Assembly (NCBI GenBank): GCA_000431235.1
Contig: HF988702.1
Span: 37,760-101,759, forward strand
Direction: 5' to 3'
Source: Coprobacillus sp. CAG:698
GTDB taxonomy: Bacteria; Bacillota_I; Bacilli_A; ML615J-28; CAG-698
DNA: 64,000 nt
The notes beneath the pieces are model-generated. The model saw only the letters and a list, made by a program, of their open reading frames with translations, ran no database searches and was not told the DNA's origin. The position numbers and the translations under genes were made by a program. Below are positions 43,274 through 50,942 of this stretch, piece by piece. Numbering within the stretch: the first letter of the stretch is position 1; every line of letters begins with the position of its first letter.

Positions 43274-44755
43274 AGATATATCTTTTAAAATAAATAATTT
43301 TACTAATACAATATATATAAGAGAAAAAACAAGGGAACTAATGATAAAATTTAGTTTTAAATATTTTAAAATATACATAATGTAAAAATTAATTCCGAAG
43401 AAAAGAATCATTTTTATAAGTTCTGTTAATTGTATTTTTATTTTGAGTAATTTTTTGGTGTAAATATAGTATATGAGTGTATGAATAATATTAATAATTA
43501 TTACTGAATAAAATAATGATTTATAACCTATTTCTTTTATAAATGTTAAACTAAGAATTAGAAGTAGTTTTATAGCACAACAACAAATTGAAATTATCAA
43601 TATGTTTTTTTGTTTTCCATGAGCTTGAAGTACACTTAAAAGAACTGGGTTTATATAAAATAAAACAAATATTAAGGAATAGTTTCTTACAAAATAACTC
43701 CCACTAGTGCTTTTATATAAGAAATACATATATTTATCACCATAAAAATATAATATTATTCCTAAAAGAATACCAGGTATTAGCGAAAATCTAAGGGCAT
43801 TTTCTGTTAGTACTTTTGAGTTATTATTATAATTATTTTTAGAAATAGTTGGTATAATTACTGTAGCAATACAAGAAGAAGTAAAAATGAACATTGTAAG
43901 AAGAGGTAAAGCGTAGGCATTTACTTCACTATAATGATACATAATTTCATTTTGAGAGATATTTATTTTTCCAAGAACATAAGTGTAGATAATTGGTTCT
44001 AAGAAAAATGATAAATTTATAACAAGGTGAGATAAAGTTTCTGAAAATGATAAGGTAAATATCTTTTTTTCTAAATTCTTTAGAGGATTGATATTATTAC
44101 ATGTTTTGTTTAATACTTTTTTTACTTTGAAAATATTATATAGCAATGAACATATTTCCCCAATTGTCATCGAAAAAAGTGATATTGATACACTTACAAT
44201 TAAACCTTTTTTTGAAAAAATAAGAAGGAGTAGAGTTGAAAAAATCATTCTGCCGATTTGTTCGATTAAGGCACTATTTGATGATGTTTTTATGTTATCT
44301 AAACCATTATAAAAACCACGATATACACCATTAAGCATTGAAAATGGAATCATAGTTAGTGATATTAATAAAGGATAATAACAATCACTTTGTTTTAAAA
44401 GATACAAAACAATAAATTTAAATAATAATATAAAAACAATTGATGTAAGTATTGTAGCGTACAATCCTAAGTATATTCCTACTTTTAATATTTGTTTACG
44501 TGTATATTCGTTTGTTTTTTCATTTTCAGCAGTTATTTTTGATAGTGTTATATTTAAGGAAAAACCAGAAATAGAACAAAGGAGCATTATTGTTGGTAGT
44601 GTTAATACATATAAAGATATACCGTCTTGACCTAATAATCTAGTAATTACAATCCTATTTAGAAGAGATAAGGCTTTTATTATTAAACTTGAGGAAATAA
44701 GAATTAATGTATTTTTAATTAAAAAGTTGGTTTTATATTTTTTTATCATATACAT
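43244..44755 (-). CDS. SpoVB-like polysaccharide/lipid flippase (MVF superfamily)
   Basis: About 503 residues with 12-14 membrane helices. N-terminal ISSSLIIKALSLLNRIVITRLLGQDGISLYVLTLP and GFSLNITLSKITAEN are typical of SpoVB/YtgP proteins in the oligosaccharide flippase family. SpoVB is needed for spore cortex formation and MurJ-like members move lipid II; sequence alone does not separate these roles. ATG 44755 or 44749 is the start; both lack a strong Shine-Dalgarno. Monocistronic, divergent from apt. Confidence 0.78.
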   Translation of the reverse strand: MYMIKKYKTNFLIKNTLILISSSLIIKALSLLNRIVITRLLGQDGISLYVLTLPTIMLLCSISGFSLNITLSKITAENEKTNEYTRKQILKVGIYLGLYATILTSIVFILLFKFIVLYLLKQSDCYYPLLISLTMIPFSMLNGVYRGFYNGLDNIKTSSNSALIEQIGRMIFSTLLLLIFSKKGLIVSVSISLFSMTIGEICSLLYNIFKVKKVLNKTCNNINPLKNLEKKIFTLSFSETLSHLVINLSFFLEPIIYTYVLGKINISQNEIMYHYSEVNAYALPLLTMFIFTSSCIATVIIPTISKNNYNNNSKVLTENALRFSLIPGILLGIILYFYGDKYMYFLYKSTSGSYFVRNYSLIFVLFYINPVLLSVLQAHGKQKNILIISICCCAIKLLLILSLTFIKEIGYKSLFYSVIIINIIHTLIYYIYTKKLLKIKIQLTELIKMILFFGINFYIMYILKYLKLNFIISSLVFSLIYIVLVKLFILKDISLKTTCPDNK

Positions 44756-44824
44756 CACATTTAATATTATGAAAAAAGAAAATAATTATTAATAAAATAT
44801 TATTAAGGAAATTTTAAAAATGTA

Positions 44825-44853
44825 TTGAAAGATTCTTAATAATTTGATATAAT
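44825..44853 (+). promoter_or_regulatory. apt promoter
   Basis: TTGAAA, 17-nt spacer, TGA-TATAAT (extended -10). Confidence 0.75.
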
Positions 44854-44876
44854 AGGTAAGTAAAAGAGGTGTGAAA

Positions 44877-45389
44877 ATGGATTACAAAAAATACATTGCA
44901 ACTGTGAAAGATTTCCCTACTAAAGGAATTATGTTTAGAGATACTACTCCATTAATGGCTAATGGTGAAGCTTTTAGATGTGCTTGTGAAGAATTAGAAG
45001 AATTTGCTAAAGAGTGTGGAGCTACATTAATTGCTGGTCCTGAAGCAAGAGGATTTATTTTTGGTTGTCCAATTGCCAAAGATTTAGGAGTTGGATACGT
45101 TCCCATTAGAAAACCTAATAAATTACCAAGAGAAACAGTAGATGTATCTTATTCTTTAGAATATGGAACTAATACACTATGTATTCACAAAGATGCTGTA
45201 AAAAAGGGTGATAAGGTTTTTATAGTTGATGATTTACTAGCAACTGGTGGAACTGTAAAAGCTGCTATAGATTTAGTTGAGAAACTAGGAGGCGAAGTAG
45301 TAGGTCTCGGATTCTTAATTGAACTTGTTGATTTAAAAGGAAGAAAACTATTAGAAGGATATAAAATTAAAGTTTTAATGGAATATTAA
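44877..45389 (+). CDS. apt: Adenine phosphoribosyltransferase
   Basis: About 170 residues from ATG 44877 (AAAGAGGTG upstream; GTG 44871 in frame). The PRPP motif is VFIVDDLLATGGTVKAA; flanking motifs FPTKGIMFRDTTPLM and GPEARGFIFGCPIA are typical of Apt. It salvages adenine to AMP. In Bacilli apt is followed by relA and dtd; here a MATE gene and pseudogenes separate them. Confidence 0.95.
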   Translation: MDYKKYIATVKDFPTKGIMFRDTTPLMANGEAFRCACEELEEFAKECGATLIAGPEARGFIFGCPIAKDLGVGYVPIRKPNKLPRETVDVSYSLEYGTNTLCIHKDAVKKGDKVFIVDDLLATGGTVKAAIDLVEKLGGEVVGLGFLIELVDLKGRKLLEGYKIKVLMEY

Positions 45390-45447
45390 TAAATGTTTAT
45401 AATTCTGTATGATTTATTCATGCAGTTTTATTTTGAGGTGATTATAA

Positions 45448-46806
45448 ATGAAAAATAAATCTATTGATATGCTTAATTCATCATTATGGAAAACAATATT
45501 TATATTTGCTTTACCGCTTATTTTTTCTAATCTTCTTCAAGTTTTGTTTAATATGTCAGATATTGTTGTTGTTGGGAAATTCGGAGGTAAAAATTCGTTA
45601 GGATCTGTCGGTTCAACAACGATACTAGTTTCTCTTTTTACTGGTCTTTTGATTGGTATGGGTTCAGCAGTAAACGCAATTACTGCCAAAAGAATAGGCG
45701 CTTCTGATGAAGTTGGAGTTAAAAAGTTTATTCATAGTTCATTAATCATTGTCTTTTCTTTTGGATTATTATTATTAGTTCTTGGATTTTTATCAGGAAA
45801 TGCGCTTTTGAGATTATTAAAAACAAAAGATACATTTATTGATAGTGCTACAATGTATTTACAAATATATATGTTAGGAATGCCCGCTTTAGCAATTTAT
45901 AACTATGGTCAAGGAATTCTTTCGGCAGAAGGAAAAACTATTAAACCACTTATTTATTTGGCTATAGCAGGAGTTGTTAATATTATATTAAATCTAATAT
46001 TAGTTATCGTTTTTAAATTAGATGTAATGGGTGTAGCTATTGCCAGTGTTGTTTCACAATACTTATCAATGATATTAATTTTAATTTCTTTGTTTAGAAG
46101 CAAGGATGTTTGCAAATTAGAAATTAAATGTTTAAAAACTGATCGTACTTGTATAAAGGAATTATTAATTCTTGGATTAGCAGGTGGAATTCAGAACTCT
46201 TTATTTGCAATTTCAAATTTATTTATTCAATCTGCAGTTAATTCGTTTGATGATGCGACTGTTTCAGGTAACTCTGCAGCGCAAAATTTTGATTCATTAG
46301 TATATGATATTCTAGCAGCCTTTTATATTGCTTGTTCAACTTTTGTCGGACAAAATTATGGCGCTGGAAAGAAGCAAAGAATAAAAGATGCATTTTTAAT
46401 AACCGTAGTTTATTCTTTTGGAATTGGTTTATTTATTGGATTAATTCTATTTATTTTTGGCGATAAATGCATTCGCATATTTACTGACGACCCAGATTTA
46501 ATTACAGCTGGACTCCCAAGACTAAAAATAATGGGCTTATCATATGCGATTTCAGTCTTTATGGATGTTCCTATTGCGGCAACAAGAGGCTTAGGAAAAG
46601 CTTTTTGGCCAATGGCTTTTGAAATATTAGGTGTATGTGTTCTACCAATTGTGTGGGTTTATACAGTATTTGCTCACTTTCATACAATAGCTTCTTTATA
46701 CTTATTATATTCAGCATCGTGGATTGTTACAGGTATTTTAGAGACAATTTATTTTATTAAAACATACAAGAAATTACAATATAATCATGCAAATGGTGCT
46801 AATTAG
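45448..46806 (+). CDS. MATE-family efflux transporter
   Basis: 452 residues with 12 membrane helices in two homologous halves. LWKTIFIFALPLIFSNLLQVLFNMSDIVVVGKFGG and the second half SLFAISNLFIQSAVNSFDD...FVGQNYGAGKKQRI are classic MATE motifs. Such proteins export cationic compounds in exchange for Na+ or H+. TTGAGGTG precedes ATG 45448. It is inserted between apt and relA together with decayed genes, which suggests acquisition. Substrate unknown. Confidence 0.88.
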   Translation: MKNKSIDMLNSSLWKTIFIFALPLIFSNLLQVLFNMSDIVVVGKFGGKNSLGSVGSTTILVSLFTGLLIGMGSAVNAITAKRIGASDEVGVKKFIHSSLIIVFSFGLLLLVLGFLSGNALLRLLKTKDTFIDSATMYLQIYMLGMPALAIYNYGQGILSAEGKTIKPLIYLAIAGVVNIILNLILVIVFKLDVMGVAIASVVSQYLSMILILISLFRSKDVCKLEIKCLKTDRTCIKELLILGLAGGIQNSLFAISNLFIQSAVNSFDDATVSGNSAAQNFDSLVYDILAAFYIACSTFVGQNYGAGKKQRIKDAFLITVVYSFGIGLFIGLILFIFGDKCIRIFTDDPDLITAGLPRLKIMGLSYAISVFMDVPIAATRGLGKAFWPMAFEILGVCVLPIVWVYTVFAHFHTIASLYLLYSASWIVTGILETIYFIKTYKKLQYNHANGAN

Positions 46807-46864
46807 TATCAAATGCATGGTTTATTTTGAAAACAATTGAATTAATTTTCAAAAAGGAATATAT

Positions 46865-47084
46865 ATGAAAATGCACTTGGAGATTAACTAAGAAAAAATG
46901 GATTACGATTTTGTTGGAAAATGCATGTTCTTTATTCAAAAATATGTGAAGAAGATATATAGAAAAATATCTTTTCAGTTTGAACCTAGAAAACTGAAGC
47001 AGTATTGACTAAAGTTCAATTGCAATATGTTAACTTCCTTAGTGATAAACAAATTGTAAAAGCAATTAATGATTGGAAACAATA
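46865..47084 (+). pseudogene. Unrecognised coding remnant downstream of the MATE gene
   Basis: Short open pieces in shifting frames start behind a good ribosome binding site (AAAAAGGAAT) at ATG 46865. Pieces such as LRKNGLRFCWKMHVLYSKICEEDI and, further on, LTKVQLQYVNFLSDKQIVKAINDWKQ look protein-coding but are separated by stops and frame changes. No family was recognised. It is probably the corpse of a regulator or small enzyme that stood between MATE and the hydrolase remnant. Confidence 0.45.
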
Positions 47085-47087
47085 AAT

Positions 47088-47718
47088 ATGAAATATGGAT
47101 TTATACCCAAATTGATGTGGCTAGTTTTTAATAAATCATTTGCGAAGTAATTACAAGAAACTTTAAATGAAGAAAATCATAAAAATGTAATGTAAAAGGC
47201 ACATAAGAAGTATAAAGAAATTTTACTAGATGTAAATGAGTTTGCAAAAGGTAATTGTTTTATTACAAATATTTTAAGCTGTGCAATGTTATCTTCTATT
47301 TTACTTTCTATTTTACTTTCTATGGAAAATACATATGATGTTGAAGAAGTACGTTTGAGCTATCGCTTATCTATGTGTGAAAATTTTCTTTTGAAGAAAA
47401 TAGCTAAATAAAGTAAATCATATAATATAAAAGGTAAAGAAAAGTAAAAAACAAGCTGAAAAAAATATAAGTAACGATAAGCCGTATTCATGGAAGTTTA
47501 GTGTTGAAGAGTGTAAACAAAAAATGAATACACAGCAATTTTTATACTTGTGGAATATGTCATCTTATGACTTAACTAACTTTAAAAGAATATATTCCAA
47601 CTATGTGTACACTGATTACGATATGGCAAGTTTAAATAAAACAAAATTTACAAGAAAATATACTCTTGCATAAGGTGGGCCTTATTGTGATTGCCATTAT
47701 GAGCATAATGCTAAATAG
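47088..47718 (+). pseudogene. Decayed L-2-amino-thiazoline-4-carboxylate hydrolase-like gene
   Basis: From ATG 47088 the sequence reads as an ATC-hydrolase family protein: KAHKKYKEILLDVNEFAKG, FITNILSCAMLSSILLS, then after a frameshift near 47445 KPYSWKFSVEECKQKM and KYTLA-stop-GGPYCDCHYEH. Several TAA codons (47148, about 47190, 47407, 47671) and one frameshift interrupt it, and a 13-nt tandem duplication (ATTTTACTTTCT twice) lies near 47300. The family opens the thiazoline ring of L-ATC in some bacteria; members next to MATE/regulator genes are common in gut Firmicutes. Confidence 0.7.
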
Positions 47719-47726
47719 AATAATTG

Positions 47727-47768
47727 ATCTTATGATTTTCACAAAATAAGTGAATCATAAGATTTTTT
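47727..47768 (+). terminator. Terminator before relA
   Basis: ATCTTATGATT / AATCATAAGAT 11-bp stem, extended by CAC/GTG nearer the loop, followed by TTTTTT. Confidence 0.85.
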
Positions 47769-47788
47769 ATGTTTTTTTAAGACATTTA

Positions 47789-47817
47789 TTTACATTTTTA
47801 GTAATATGATGTATAAT
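47789..47817 (+). promoter_or_regulatory. relA promoter
   Basis: TTTACA, 17-nt spacer, TATAAT. It lies downstream of the pseudogene terminator, so relA has kept its own promoter after being separated from apt. Confidence 0.65.
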
Positions 47818-47847
47818 TTTAATATATTAATAAATGGAGGTGAAATA

Positions 47848-50052
47848 ATGGATTCTAATTCATTAAAGAAAATTACATTTGATGATTTATATTCAAAAGC
47901 AAGTGAATATTTGCATATTCAAAAGAACCTCGATTTAATAAAAAAAGCATATTTTTATGCAAAAGAAAAACATGAAGGACAATTTCGTAAATCGGGTGAC
48001 CCTTATATACAACACCCTTTAGAGGTTGCATATTATTTAGCTACTTTGCATTCAAGTCCAGAGACTGTTTGTGCAGGACTTTTACATGATGTATTAGAAG
48101 ATACAGCAGTCACTAAAGAAGAAATGGAAGCAGAATTTGGTGTTGATATCACTACAATAGTAGAAGGAGTTACTAAGATTAGTAAACTTAAGTATAAAAC
48201 TCAAGAAAAAGTTCTTGCTAAAACTCATCAAAAGATTTTACTTGCAATGGCCAAGGACATTCGCGTAGTACTTGTAAAATTGCTTGATAGAGTTCATAAT
48301 ATGCGTACTTTAGAATTTCAACCTATTGAAAAACAAAAAAGTATAGCTAAGGAAACTCTAGACCTATACGCACCGCTTGCTCATCGATTAGGTATGTATC
48401 GTATTAAAGCAGAACTTGAGGATTTATCTTTTAAATATATATATCCTGAAAAATACGAAAAAATAACACGTGAACTTGAATCACAAAAGATTAATCGTGA
48501 AGAAGATATTCAAAAAATGAAAGAAAGGTTAGTAACTATTTTAAATACTAATCATATAACTAATTTTGAAATCAAAGGTCGAATTAAAAACATTTTTAGT
48601 ATTAACAAAAAAATGGAAAAGAAAGATTTAACCTTTGAACAGATATATGATCTCATGGCCTTAAGAGTAATTGTACCAACTGTAGCTGATTGCTATCATG
48701 TTTTAGGTTTAATACATGGAGAATGGAAACCATTACCAGGTCGTTTTAAAGATTATATTTCTACACCTAAACCTAATCTATATCAATCGCTTCATACAAC
48801 TGTTTTAGGAATTTATGGTAAAATATTCGAAATACAAATAAGGACCTTTGAGATGGATGATGTTGCTGAAAATGGTATTGCTGCGCATTGGGCCTATAAA
48901 GAGGATAATCGTAATTATACTCCGCAAAAAGAACAGGAAGAACTATTTTCAAAATTAAAATGGTATAAAGATTTACTTGCATATGTAGAGCAAGGTGAAA
49001 ATGATGATGAAGATCCAATGCTTTCTATCAATGCTGATATATTTAGCGCTAATGTTTATGTCTTTTCCCCAAAAGGAGATGTATTTGATTTCCCTAATGG
49101 GTCAACTCCTTTAGATTTTGCTTATCGTGTTCATACAGAAGTTGGTAATCATGCACAAAGTGCGATTATAAATAATCGAATTGTGCCATTAACATATCAT
49201 CTTAAAACCGGTGATGTTATTGAAATCAAGACTTCAAAAAGCATAAATGGTCCGATGGAGTCATGGTTAAGACTTGTTAAAACTAATCATGCTCGTCATA
49301 AAATTATTTCTATTCTAAACAAGAGAAAACGTGAAGAACTTGTTGAAAAAGGTAGAGAAGAATTTGAAAAAACTATTAAAGCTGAAAATTTAACTATTAA
49401 GCTTGAAGATAAAATGGTAAAAGATAACTTTTCTAAGTTAACAATTCTTTCTGTAGAAGATTTTTATTATGCCATTGGTAAGGGTGATTTAGCTGCTGGA
49501 ACAGCTATTAATAAACTTTTAGGAAGAAATGAAAAAGTTACCGAAGAGACAATTATTAAACATTATGAGGAAAATGAAAATAAGTATATTCGTCATCGAC
49601 AAAACGAAACAGGTATAATTGTTGAAGGATTACCAAAAGCCCAAATAAAAATAGCAACGTGTTGTAATCCTGTATATGGTGATCCAATAATAGGCTATGT
49701 TACAAAGGGTAATGGAATAACAGTTCATTCGTATAAGTGTCATAATGTAACCCATGCTCAAGAATCGCGATTCATTGATGTTTTTTGGGGAGACCCAATT
49801 CCTAATAAAACTTATGAAACTTTAATAAATATATATTCTTTTGATCGTAAAAACATTGTAGCAGATGTAATAAATGTTATTAATTCATGCCAAAACACAA
49901 CTATTCTTTCGATTACATCAACTTCAAAGAAAGATGCTGATTTATTGACTAAAGTAAGATTAAGTGTTAATAATGTTGATACGTTACATAATGTAATAGC
50001 TAATTTAAGAAAAATATCTGATGTTTACACAATTGAAAGAGCAAGAAAATAG
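47848..50052 (+). CDS. relA: Bifunctional (p)ppGpp synthetase/hydrolase RelA/SpoT
   Basis: About 734 residues from ATG 47848 (ATGGAGGTGAA upstream). Order: HD hydrolase domain with HDVLEDT (about residues 75-81), synthetase domain with GRFKDYISTPKPNLYQSLHTTV, TGS domain (VFSPKGDVFDFPNGSTPLDFAYRVH), conserved CCNPVYGDPIIGY segment, and C-terminal ACT domain. Both catalytic centres look intact, so it should make and degrade the stringent-response alarmone and sense uncharged tRNA on the ribosome. dtd follows after 8 nt, the conserved relA-dtd pair. Confidence 0.96.
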   Translation: MDSNSLKKITFDDLYSKASEYLHIQKNLDLIKKAYFYAKEKHEGQFRKSGDPYIQHPLEVAYYLATLHSSPETVCAGLLHDVLEDTAVTKEEMEAEFGVDITTIVEGVTKISKLKYKTQEKVLAKTHQKILLAMAKDIRVVLVKLLDRVHNMRTLEFQPIEKQKSIAKETLDLYAPLAHRLGMYRIKAELEDLSFKYIYPEKYEKITRELESQKINREEDIQKMKERLVTILNTNHITNFEIKGRIKNIFSINKKMEKKDLTFEQIYDLMALRVIVPTVADCYHVLGLIHGEWKPLPGRFKDYISTPKPNLYQSLHTTVLGIYGKIFEIQIRTFEMDDVAENGIAAHWAYKEDNRNYTPQKEQEELFSKLKWYKDLLAYVEQGENDDEDPMLSINADIFSANVYVFSPKGDVFDFPNGSTPLDFAYRVHTEVGNHAQSAIINNRIVPLTYHLKTGDVIEIKTSKSINGPMESWLRLVKTNHARHKIISILNKRKREELVEKGREEFEKTIKAENLTIKLEDKMVKDNFSKLTILSVEDFYYAIGKGDLAAGTAINKLLGRNEKVTEETIIKHYEENENKYIRHRQNETGIIVEGLPKAQIKIATCCNPVYGDPIIGYVTKGNGITVHSYKCHNVTHAQESRFIDVFWGDPIPNKTYETLINIYSFDRKNIVADVINVINSCQNTTILSITSTSKKDADLLTKVRLSVNNVDTLHNVIANLRKISDVYTIERARK

Positions 50053-50060
50053 GTGATTAT

Positions 50061-50498
50061 ATGAAAGTAGTATTACAAAGAGTTAAACATGCTAGTTGCA
50101 CTGTGGAAAATGTTATAACTGGACAAATAGAAAAAGGCTATTTGCTATTAGTAGGCTTTACTAATGGCGATAACGTTGAAAAACTAGATAAAGCAGTAAA
50201 AAAGATTTCAGGATTAAGGATTTTTGAAGATGAAAACCAAAAAATGAATCTTAATCTTGAAAAAGTAAATGGAAAAATTTTATCAATTTCTCAATTTACT
50301 CTTTATGCTAATACGAATGAAGGAAATAGACCATCTTTTATAGATGCTTTAAATCCTGTTGAAGCTAAGAAACTATATTTAAGCTTTAATGAAAAGTTAA
50401 GATCAATGGACTTTGTTGTTGAAGAAGGTGTTTTTGGTGCTCATATGGACATTGAACTTCTTAACGATGGACCTTGCACAATAATTTATGAATTTTAA
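50061..50498 (+). CDS. dtd: D-aminoacyl-tRNA deacylase
   Basis: 145 residues, normal length. MKVVLQRVKHASCTVEN at the N-terminus, the active-site motif SQFTLYANTNEGNRPSF, and the second motif near the C-terminus, NDGPCTIIYEF. The family consensus there is GPVT; here it is GPCT. Dtd removes D-amino acids and glycine mis-attached to tRNA. It lies 8 nt after relA with AGGTGAT as ribosome binding site. Confidence 0.93.
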   Translation: MKVVLQRVKHASCTVENVITGQIEKGYLLLVGFTNGDNVEKLDKAVKKISGLRIFEDENQKMNLNLEKVNGKILSISQFTLYANTNEGNRPSFIDALNPVEAKKLYLSFNEKLRSMDFVVEEGVFGAHMDIELLNDGPCTIIYEF

Positions 50499-50567
50499 TC
50501 ATAAATGTTAAAAGTATAATAAATAACTCATGCATAGTAAATTTATGTACTCTGTAAAATCTTTTGA

Positions 50568-50795
50568 GGTAAAGAAAAAGATTTTGAGATAATATGGTTT
50601 AAAAGAACAATTGAGGAAGTATTTTGGGGAGAAAAAACTCCTCAAAATAAAAAAAATAAAAAAGCAGATGAATTTTTGCGAAAGAATATAATCACTAAAA
50701 TAGATTATAGTATTTTGAATAAAGAAACATATGATACACTTAAAAATGGTGAGAGTAATTTAAAGTTTGTATTTGATAAGTTTATTAATTTATAG
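50568..50795 (+). pseudogene. Orphan coding fragment without start codon
   Basis: An open frame of about 75 codons with no ATG, GTG or TTG in a suitable place reads KEKDFEIIWFKRTIEEVFWG...KADEFLRKN...YDTLKNGESNLKFVFDKFINL, ending at TAG 50793. It has natural-looking composition and seems to be the C-terminal end of a lost gene. The family was not recognised. The 65 nt between it and dtd and the 130 nt after it hold a hairpin terminator and the next promoter. Confidence 0.4.
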
Positions 50796-50813
50796 TAAAT
50801 GAAATATATTTAT

Positions 50814-50840
50814 AAAGGTGCTTTAATGCATCTTTTTTGT
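50814..50840 (+). terminator. Terminator downstream of the orphan fragment
   Basis: AAAGGTGC / GCATCTTT stem (one G-U pair) with a 5-nt loop and TTTTTT. Confidence 0.65.
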
Positions 50841-50887
50841 TTTATGACAAAATAGGAGTAATAATTCATCTTTATTTAATTTTTCTA

Positions 50888-50916
50888 TTTAAATTTTTTG
50901 AAAAATAATGTATAAT
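50888..50916 (+). promoter_or_regulatory. Promoter of the TPR sensor operon
   Basis: TTTAAA, 17-nt spacer, TATAAT. Only the -10 is convincing. The start codon follows 26 nt later behind TTGGAGGA. Confidence 0.5.
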
Positions 50917-50942
50917 ATTATTATGTGTTTTTGGAGGATTGT

